The notes under the pieces: generated by a model
Databases searched by the model: none
What the model saw: only the letters and a program-made list of their open reading frames with translations
What the model was told of the DNA's origin: nothing
In this document: positions 34,016 to 40,404 of the stretch, in pieces
Position numbering within the stretch: position 1 is the stretch's first letter
Layout of the letters: the number at the start of each line of letters is the position of its first letter
Assembly: GCA_017381865.1 (NCBI GenBank)
Contig: JAFOBJ010000030.1
Coordinates: 1-54,999 of the forward strand
Direction of reading: 5' to 3'
DNA from: Bacteroidales bacterium
GTDB taxonomy: Bacteria; Bacteroidota; Bacteroidia; Bacteroidales; F082
Length of the DNA stretch: 54,999 nucleotides
Translations under genes and position numbers: made by a program

Positions 34016-36244
34016 ATGGCAAAGGTTCGCAGCTCTTTGCTTACGATTTTTGTCTTTTGCCTTTTGTCCTTTGCCTTTTGTCATAACGCTATGGCGCAAC
34101 AAGCCAACGATTCTTTAATGAGACCTCGTGTTGGTGTTGTATTGAGTGGCGGCGGTGCCAAAGGATTCGCCCATATCGGAGCTATTAAAGTTATAGAAGA
34201 AGCGGGATTACCAATAGATTTCATTGCAGGAACCAGTATGGGCAGCATCATTGGCGGACTTTACGCCATTGGTTATTCTCCTGAAACAATGATACGACTT
34301 ATCAAGGAACAAAATTGGGATATGATAATGTCGGATGCCATTCCTTTAAAATACATTTCCATCGACGACAAAATACTAGACAGACACTATCTTGCGACAT
34401 TCCCGTTCAGAAACAAAAAGATACAAATGAAGTCATCCATTTACGATGGTGGCATGATAAACCTTTTGCTGGCACGACTCACCTCCCCTGCTTATAAGAT
34501 AAAAGACTTCAATAAATTGTCGATACCATTTTTGTGTGTTGCTACAAACATTGAAAATGCCGAAGCATACGAAATGACAAGAGGCAACCTGCAACGTTCA
34601 ATAAGAGCTTCAATGTCAATACCTTTCTATTTCTCTCCAATTGAAATTGATGGTCGTTTGCTTGTTGACGGCGGATTAAGAAACAACTTCCCTGTTCCTA
34701 ATGCAAGAGAAAAAGGCGTGGATATTATAATAGGTGTTGATGTACAACGTAATTTCCATACTAAAGACGAAATTACTTCCATGGCAATAATAATGGATCA
34801 GATTATCGCAATGTCTGACATTGACGCATATACAAGAGCGAAAAAAGATGCCGACATCTATATAAAGCCAGATCTCACAAAATATGGCATGATGGATTTC
34901 AATTCTTACGACACTATTATTGCACTTGGCGAAAATGCTGCACGAGAATATCTTCCACAATTAAAACTTCTCGCAGACTCTATAAAAAACATTCAAGATT
35001 ATAAAATAGAACGACCTAATGTAGAACCACTTGATTCAATATATGTAGTAACGTTGAAAATCAATGGAGTAAATGAGGAAAATGCCAACTTCATAAGAAA
35101 GTCTATCGGCAAAAGCTACCCATCGAAAATAGCGATTCACGATATTGAGTCGGCTATTATGAGCATCTATGCGACAGGATATTATAAAGATATTTGGTAT
35201 GATCTCGTTCCAGCCACTAAAGGTGCTAACTTAGTGATTCACTGCAAAGAAAAAGAAGAAGAATCAGTATCAATAGCAGCTCATTACGACACTGATTATG
35301 GCATTGGAATATTAGCGAACATAACACTTAAAAACATTCTAAGTTTTCCTAGACGCTCAACATTGTCAGCCGACATCAACATTGCTGAAGATCCATATTT
35401 TAAGCTCCGTTTACATTCAGGATTGTCTCAGAAATTCAAATATGGAATTGACATGTCGGCAATAAGCCTTTTTATGAACCAATATTACGACAAGACCATC
35501 AATAATTCCTATAGTGTTCAAGACAACAAGATAGATTTATTTGTGGAATACATGCCTACTTTGGTACAACAATTCAGAATTGGCATCGTCGGTAATTATG
35601 TTCATCTCAGGGATAATCTTATCCACATTGTTGGTCCAAACCACTACGACTTCATCACTCATGCATATTTTAATTATCATATTGATAATGAAGACTCTCC
35701 AAGTTTTGCTTCAAGAGGATGGAAATTAAACATCAATGGTAAGTACATAATTCCAGTTGCAAAACTCAGCGACGGCATGCAGGCAGGACATTCCATTATA
35801 TTAAGGGCAGACTTAGACGGAGCCATTGCGATAAAGAAAAAACATTCACTGAAATTAGGAGCTACCATCGGTTCTTCTATTACAATAAACGAGCCTCCTT
35901 TAAGTTATCGTTTCTTTGTAGGAGGTCAGTCGCATATGAAATATTTCGACAACATAATATCCTTTGAAGGATTGAGATTCACACAGTTATATGGCGACCA
36001 CATAGCTATAGGAAAAATATCGTGGCAATATAATTTTTACGGAAATTTGTATGCTATTGCAAACTTCAACGGAGGATATATAACCAGCAATTATAGTGAA
36101 TGGTTTAATAGTGAAAGTTTTGTATTCGGCGGAGGTTTGACATTAGGAATGAAAACGATGGCTGGTCCTATTGAAGTCAGCATAATGGGTTCCAACAGAT
36201 GTTCCAGTGTAATCGGATTTTTTAACATAGGTTATTGGTTTTAA
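34016..36244 (+). CDS. Patatin-like phospholipase with BamA-like barrel
   Basis: A 742-aa protein pairing an N-terminal patatin lipase with a C-terminal outer-membrane barrel, the PlpD-like arrangement. It has a signal peptide (about 1-28, ending NAMAQ). The lipase motifs are the oxyanion GGGAKG near 45, the nucleophile GTSMG near 72 and the catalytic Asp in DGGLRNNFP near 218. A POTRA-like region at about 340-410 leads to 16-strand BamA/Omp85-type segments, ending in Trp-Phe, as barrel proteins do. The open frame begins at 33974 with 14 codons of word tract; the ATG at 34016 starts the real signal peptide. It probably acts on outer-membrane or secreted lipids. Confidence 0.88.
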   Translation: MAKVRSSLLTIFVFCLLSFAFCHNAMAQQANDSLMRPRVGVVLSGGGAKGFAHIGAIKVIEEAGLPIDFIAGTSMGSIIGGLYAIGYSPETMIRLIKEQNWDMIMSDAIPLKYISIDDKILDRHYLATFPFRNKKIQMKSSIYDGGMINLLLARLTSPAYKIKDFNKLSIPFLCVATNIENAEAYEMTRGNLQRSIRASMSIPFYFSPIEIDGRLLVDGGLRNNFPVPNAREKGVDIIIGVDVQRNFHTKDEITSMAIIMDQIIAMSDIDAYTRAKKDADIYIKPDLTKYGMMDFNSYDTIIALGENAAREYLPQLKLLADSIKNIQDYKIERPNVEPLDSIYVVTLKINGVNEENANFIRKSIGKSYPSKIAIHDIESAIMSIYATGYYKDIWYDLVPATKGANLVIHCKEKEEESVSIAAHYDTDYGIGILANITLKNILSFPRRSTLSADINIAEDPYFKLRLHSGLSQKFKYGIDMSAISLFMNQYYDKTINNSYSVQDNKIDLFVEYMPTLVQQFRIGIVGNYVHLRDNLIHIVGPNHYDFITHAYFNYHIDNEDSPSFASRGWKLNINGKYIIPVAKLSDGMQAGHSIILRADLDGAIAIKKKHSLKLGATIGSSITINEPPLSYRFFVGGQSHMKYFDNIISFEGLRFTQLYGDHIAIGKISWQYNFYGNLYAIANFNGGYITSNYSEWFNSESFVFGGGLTLGMKTMAGPIEVSIMGSNRCSSVIGFFNIGYWF

Positions 36245-36280
36245 TTAAATATTAACATTAATTATATAAACTCAAGTGAT

Positions 36281-36985
36281 ATGAAATACAGAAGAGTACT
36301 TTTAAAATTGAGCGGTGAAGCTCTTATGGGTGAGCAACAATACGGCATTGACCCAGAACGTCTTAACGATTATGCAGAAGAAATAGCAGAAGCTGCTAAA
36401 CAAGCACAGATTGCCATCGTTATTGGCGGCGGCAATATTTTCCGTGGCTTGCAAGGCGCAAGCAAAGGCATGGACAGAATACAAGGCGACTACATGGGCA
36501 TGCTCGCCACTGTCATCAACAGCATGGCATTACAATCGACATTACAATCTAAAGGTGTGAAAACAGCTTTATTATCAGGCGTTTTCATCGATCGCATAGC
36601 AGATTCTATGAGCAGTGCAAAAGCAATAAAACTCCTTGAAGAAGGCAATGTAGTCATCATTGGCGGAGGATCAGGAAATCCATTCTTCACAACAGATACG
36701 GCATCAGCATTGAGAGCCGTTGAAGTAAGAGCAGACATCATCTTAAAAGGAACACGCGTTGATGGCATCTACACCGCCGACCCTGAAAAAGACCCAACAG
36801 CAACAAAATTCGAACACATCACATACGACGAAGCTTACAACAAAAACCTTAAAGTCATGGACCTCACGGCATTTACCTTGTGTAAAGAAAACAACATGCC
36901 GATGTATGTCTTCGACATGAACACAAAAGGTAATTTGTTAAAAGTCCTTAACGGCGAAGAAATTGGAACTTTAGTAACAAAATAA
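36281..36985 (+). CDS. pyrH: UMP kinase
   Basis: A 234-aa bacterial UMP kinase (amino-acid-kinase fold) that makes UDP. Motifs are LLKLSGEALMG (phosphate-binding Lys), VIGGGNIFRG, GDYMGMLATVINSMALQ (UMP site), IIGGGSGNPFFTTDTA and DGIYTADPEKDP. With pyrE in the same window it covers two steps of pyrimidine synthesis. It lies 36 nt after the patatin gene and 6 nt before the GT39-like gene. Confidence 0.96.
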   Translation: MKYRRVLLKLSGEALMGEQQYGIDPERLNDYAEEIAEAAKQAQIAIVIGGGNIFRGLQGASKGMDRIQGDYMGMLATVINSMALQSTLQSKGVKTALLSGVFIDRIADSMSSAKAIKLLEEGNVVIIGGGSGNPFFTTDTASALRAVEVRADIILKGTRVDGIYTADPEKDPTATKFEHITYDEAYNKNLKVMDLTAFTLCKENNMPMYVFDMNTKGNLLKVLNGEEIGTLVTK

Positions 36986-36991
36986 ATTGTT

Positions 36992-38845
36992 TTGAAAAAA
37001 GAAACACTATCTATCACCGATAAGGTCTTCTTGTCGGTGATATTATTGATTGCAACAATCTTACGTTTATGGAACCTCGACTCAGTGCCGTTCATGCACG
37101 ATGAGTTCAGCGCACTCTACAGAACGAATTTCGATTCGTTCCAACAACTGATTAGAGATGGAATAATAGCAGACGCACATCCTGCTGGCGTGCAGATATT
37201 CTTGTATTATATGGTCAAGATTGTTGGATGGAATGAATTCTGGCTTAAATTACCATTCGCTTTGATGGGTATTGCTTCCGTATTTCTAGTATTTAAAATA
37301 GGGCAGCAATGGTTCAACGCCAAAGTCGGTTTATTAAGTGCTAGCATCGTGACAGTTAGCGAGTTATTCATTTTCTATAGTCAGTTGATACGACCTTATT
37401 CTCCTGGATTATTTTTTGTTCTGCTTTTCGTTTTCTTTTGGAACAAAATATTATTCATAGAAAAAAATCCATCAATTCCAACATGTATTGGTTTTGCATT
37501 AGCAGCATTTCTTTCATCGCAAATGCATAATTTCTCGCTAGCACAAGCCGGATTGATTTGGTTCTCAGGCATTTTCTTCTTGGATAGAAACAACAAACCA
37601 CAAATAAAGGCATACATTTTCAGTAGTTTAGGAGCATTATTAATGTTTTTGCCTACATCATACATATTTTATTATCAGTTATTTGTAAGAGGCGGCATCG
37701 GAGGATGGCTCGGCATGCCTGAAAATACATTCATCATCGACTTTTTCAAATACACGCTCAACTATTCCTGGCTTTTTATATTCGCCTTCTTAATTTTGGC
37801 GACACTTCCATTTTTAACAAATAAAGCTTTAAAAGACAATAAATTAAAACTCAGAATAACAGCAATATTGTGGTTTTTAATACCATTTGCGGTAGCATTA
37901 TTATACTCAAAATTCAAAGAACCAATATTACAATTCAGCACTTTAATATTCGGAGCTCCTTTCTTAATAATTGTAATGTTTTCTTTTTATAACGACTTAA
38001 AAATCACTGTAAAAGAAGAAATTACAATAATATTAGCCATTTTACTGATCGGCATAACTACACTTATCACAGATCGACAATATTACAAACAAGTTTACAA
38101 TCAAGGCTTTGACCAAATCGCTGCGCAGATGAAGAAAAATCAGGAGCAATATGGTGACAGCATCACTTTTTTATCTTACAGCAATATGTCGTTCATGACA
38201 AAATTCTATCAAGACAAAGAAAATATACGCAACAATTATTTCTTCGATAAAAAATCAGAACTTAATGATTTCAAAGAATTTACATCAAATATAGATACAA
38301 AATACATCGGTATTGGATTGTCAGATCATTCAAATATTTTATGGGAATTATCAGCTTTAGCATATTATCCAGAAATTATTGAAGATAAACAGTGGTTCAA
38401 CACAAAATATCTTCTTTTAGCAAAAGACGGCAATCAGTTGCCAGCCATTATTAAAGACGTAGAAATGCAAGACGAATGGGGATGTTCTTGTGTTATGAAA
38501 CCAACCAACAGTGACGATTTTCACAATATTGGATTCATTGCAGAGATACAAGCCATTGATACTGTTACGGATATTGTTTTGGTCACTGAAATAAGAGACA
38601 TTCAAAGCGATTCACTTTTATTATGGCTTGGTGAAGATAATGATTCAAAAGCAATAATGCCAGGCGAAACATATTACTTGACCAACGGTTTCTATTTAGA
38701 TTCTAAGAAATATGACAAAGAAAATGTTAAAATAAAAGTTTACATATGGAATAAAAGCAAGGACATTGTTATGATAAAAAATATTTTTTGTTATAAATCT
38801 AAAAAGGAACCTTATTTTTTAGGATTATATGAACCACTTAACTGA
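36992..38845 (+). CDS. GT39/ArnT-like multi-pass glycosyltransferase
   Basis: A 617-aa membrane protein beginning with a TTG codon 6 nt after pyrH; no ATG occurs before residue 35. About ten hydrophobic helices fill residues 10-370 (VFLSVILLIATILRLW; FVLLFVFFW; ITIILAILLIGITTLIT). The first loop carries MHDEFSALYRT, the acidic DE motif of the protein-mannosyltransferase / ArnT fold (GT39/GT83 type). A hydrophilic beta-rich C-terminal domain lies at about 400-617. It probably moves a sugar from a lipid carrier onto a protein or lipid outside the inner membrane. Donor and acceptor are unknown. It separates pyrH from frr, which are normally adjacent. Confidence 0.75.
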   Translation: MKKETLSITDKVFLSVILLIATILRLWNLDSVPFMHDEFSALYRTNFDSFQQLIRDGIIADAHPAGVQIFLYYMVKIVGWNEFWLKLPFALMGIASVFLVFKIGQQWFNAKVGLLSASIVTVSELFIFYSQLIRPYSPGLFFVLLFVFFWNKILFIEKNPSIPTCIGFALAAFLSSQMHNFSLAQAGLIWFSGIFFLDRNNKPQIKAYIFSSLGALLMFLPTSYIFYYQLFVRGGIGGWLGMPENTFIIDFFKYTLNYSWLFIFAFLILATLPFLTNKALKDNKLKLRITAILWFLIPFAVALLYSKFKEPILQFSTLIFGAPFLIIVMFSFYNDLKITVKEEITIILAILLIGITTLITDRQYYKQVYNQGFDQIAAQMKKNQEQYGDSITFLSYSNMSFMTKFYQDKENIRNNYFFDKKSELNDFKEFTSNIDTKYIGIGLSDHSNILWELSALAYYPEIIEDKQWFNTKYLLLAKDGNQLPAIIKDVEMQDEWGCSCVMKPTNSDDFHNIGFIAEIQAIDTVTDIVLVTEIRDIQSDSLLLWLGEDNDSKAIMPGETYYLTNGFYLDSKKYDKENVKIKVYIWNKSKDIVMIKNIFCYKSKKEPYFLGLYEPLN

Positions 38846-38863
38846 AAAATTTTTATTTTTGTG

Positions 38864-38871
38864 CTGTAAAA
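38864..38871 (+). promoter_or_regulatory. -7 box (TATTTTTG) for frr
   Basis: Exact TAnnTTTG match, 10 bases before the frr ATG, implying a very short leader. Confidence 0.55.
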
Positions 38872-38881
38872 TGATATAATT

Positions 38882-39445
38882 ATGACAGAAGAATCTCAAT
38901 TTATCTTAGATGAAACTACTGAAACCATGGAAAACACCATGAAACACATGGACTTGGAATTTCAGAAGATTAGAGCAGGCAAAGCAAGCCCTGCTATGTT
39001 GCAAGGTGTTAAAGTTGAATATTACGGAACTGTTGTACCTATCGAACAAACTTCAAATATCGGAACTCCTGACCCACGTCAGATTATCGTTCAACCTTTC
39101 GATAAAAATTCTATCTCAGCTATTGAAAAAGCTATCTTGAACGCCAATTTAGGCTTCAATCCTAAAAACGAAGGCGAGTTCTTACGCATTCTCGTTCCTC
39201 CATTGACAGAAGAACGTCGTAAAGAATTGGCAAAACGCGCTAAAACAGTGGCTGAAGAAACCAAAGTCGGTATCCGCAACATCCGTCGTAATTCTAATGA
39301 TGACGCCAAGAAACTTAAAGACGAAGGCGTTTCTGAAGACGAAGTGAAATTAATTACAGACAAAATCCAAGAAATCACAGACAAATATGTTAAAAAAGTT
39401 GATGAACTCTGTGATTTAAAAGTTAAAGATATTTTAACAGTTTAA
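38882..39445 (+). CDS. frr: Ribosome recycling factor
   Basis: A 187-aa RRF (usual 185) that splits post-termination ribosomes together with EF-G. Conserved segments are KIRAGKASPAMLQGVKVEYY, PDPRQIIVQPFDK, LRILVPPLTEERRKELAKRA and VGIRNIRRNSNDDAKKLKDE. It has its own -7 box 10 bases upstream and a strong terminator just after its stop, so it can be expressed apart from the preceding glycosyltransferase gene. Confidence 0.96.
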   Translation: MTEESQFILDETTETMENTMKHMDLEFQKIRAGKASPAMLQGVKVEYYGTVVPIEQTSNIGTPDPRQIIVQPFDKNSISAIEKAILNANLGFNPKNEGEFLRILVPPLTEERRKELAKRAKTVAEETKVGIRNIRRNSNDDAKKLKDEGVSEDEVKLITDKIQEITDKYVKKVDELCDLKVKDILTV

Positions 39446-39449
39446 GTGA

Positions 39450-39474
39450 AAGCGACCTTAGGGTCGCTTTTTTT
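39450..39474 (+). terminator. Intrinsic terminator of frr
   Basis: AAGCGACC TTA GGGTCGCTT stem, then a T-run to 39474. It begins 4 nt after the frr stop. Confidence 0.9.
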
Positions 39475-39519
39475 GAACTAAGAACTAAGAACTAAGAACT
39501 ATGACCGCTGATAGCTGAT
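39475..39519. repeat. Word tract at the left junction of the phage fragment
   Basis: GAACTAA heptamers followed by CTGATAG heptamers. The tape-measure coding sequence stops matching at the edge of this tract (about 39519). Confidence 0.75.
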
Positions 39520-39875
39520 AGCTTGTAACTCTCAACAGAAGAAGCTGCATCAGTGCCGAATGTTTTGGCAGTATCACGAGCATAACTTTCAATTTCTTTC
39601 AGCTTGTCTCCCGTGACACCAGCAATAGCGGATAAGTCCATCAAGGAGGTGTTTAAGGCAATGCCAGGTTGGATAGCAGAGGAGAAAACATCTCTAAAAG
39701 ATCGGATTGTTTGAGTTATTTGTTGAAATGCAAATAAACTTTCACCAACATCTTTTAAAGATGAAGTTGCTTCCTTAGCTTCTTTACTTACATTAGCTAT
39801 ATTTTTAGCAATATTAATAGTAGCATCTGTCGCATTTCCGAAAATGTTAAAATTTATGTTGACAGTTTGATTCAT
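39492..39875 (-). pseudogene. Phage tail tape-measure protein, truncated N-terminal fragment
   Basis: A 127-codon minus-strand frame starting MNQTVNINFNIFGNATDATI. The heptad-rich segment (NIAKNIANVSKEAKEATSS) and the core SLMDLSAIAGVTGDKLKEIE, ARDTAKTFGTDA and SVESYKL are typical of TP901-type tape-measure proteins, which normally run to many hundreds of residues. After SYKL the frame enters the word tract and ends 8 codons later. Only about the first 119 residues remain, so the gene is broken. Upstream lies the chaperone pair expected just before a tape-measure gene, which supports the call. Confidence 0.75.
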
Positions 39876-39881
39876 ATTGTA

Positions 39882-39889
39882 TATATTTG
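39882..39889 (+). promoter_or_regulatory. -7 box (TATATTTG) before a small ORF
   Basis: Exact TAnnTTTG match, 16 bases before the ATG of a 24-codon ORF. The region is AT-rich, so chance occurrence is possible. Confidence 0.3.
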
Positions 39890-39905
39890 CAGAAAATTAT
39901 TAAGT

Positions 39906-39980
39906 ATGATTCTTGGAGTATTGATATTAATGAGTCTTATTTTTTTCTATGTTGAAGTTGTAAGAGACTGGTTTAAATAA
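39906..39980 (+). CDS. Possible 24-aa membrane peptide
   Basis: An ATG-to-TAA frame encoding MILGVLILMSLIFFYVEVVR followed by DWFK: one hydrophobic helix and a charged end. It runs opposite to the phage genes, between the tape-measure start and the tail chaperone, and has a consensus -7 box at a reasonable distance. Small single-helix peptides occur in toxin-antitoxin and phage settings, but nothing here proves function. Confidence 0.3.
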   Translation: MILGVLILMSLIFFYVEVVRDWFK

Positions 39981-39986
39981 ACCTTA

Positions 39987-40312
39987 TCATCCCATCTTTC
40001 CCTCTCTCTTCCTTATATCAGCCAGTTGCTTGAACTTTTCAGCCCATTCTTCATCAGTCAGTTCGCTTGGGTCTATATGCAGATAGTATTCGAGCATAGT
40101 ATCGACATAGCCGACAAAGTTATGCTCGAGACTACCATCCGCTTTTTCTAAAGCTCCCCCACCTCTGTCTTCTTGACACTTATGAGTTTCTCGACCAGAG
40201 CAGAAGCACCCATCAGGTATTCGGCTTCCTTGATGAAAGTGTCATCGCCACCGATACGGCACGATTTCAATACCATTTCAATCATCGCAAGAGGATCGTC
40301 CTGAAGTCTCAT
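39987..40312 (-). pseudogene. Phage tail assembly chaperone (G/GT-type) remnant with likely -1 frameshift
   Basis: Two overlapping minus-strand frames. The first runs from ATG at 40312 to TAG at 40148-40150 (54 aa, MRLQDDPLAMIEMVLKSCRI at the start). The second, in the -1 frame, continues through GALEKADGSLEHNFVGYVDT to TGA at 39987-39989. They meet at a five-G run (40156-40160). The layout, a short first ORF extended by -1 frameshift directly upstream of the tape-measure gene, is that of siphophage tail chaperones such as lambda G/GT. The N-terminus is probably lost: the frame is open only 7 codons above the ATG before entering a word tract. Similarity to a named family was not tested. Confidence 0.55.
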
Positions 40313-40320
40313 CGCATAGC

Positions 40321-40350
40321 TGAAAACTGACAGCTAATTTTCAGTTTTCA
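40321..40350. repeat. 9-bp inverted repeat at the right junction of the phage fragment
   Basis: TGAAAACTG (40321-40329) and CAGTTTTCA (40342-40350) are perfect reverse complements enclosing ACAGCTAATTTT. They belong to the CTGACAGCT / CTGAAAACT word family also seen at 15295-15358. Confidence 0.75.
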
Positions 40351-40377
40351 AATTCCCAATTCTGTGGTCTTTTTTAT

Positions 40378-40385
40378 TATCTTTG
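40378..40385 (+). promoter_or_regulatory. -7 box (TATCTTTG) for subtilase 1
   Basis: Exact TAnnTTTG match, 19 bases before the ATG at 40405 and just right of the phage fragment. Confidence 0.6.
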
Positions 40386-40404
40386 CGAACATAAAATAAG
40401 TTAT

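Noticed and set aside
39475-40380. Complete prophage
   Set aside because: Only about 800 bp of two broken tail genes is present; there is no integrase, lysis, capsid or packaging gene.
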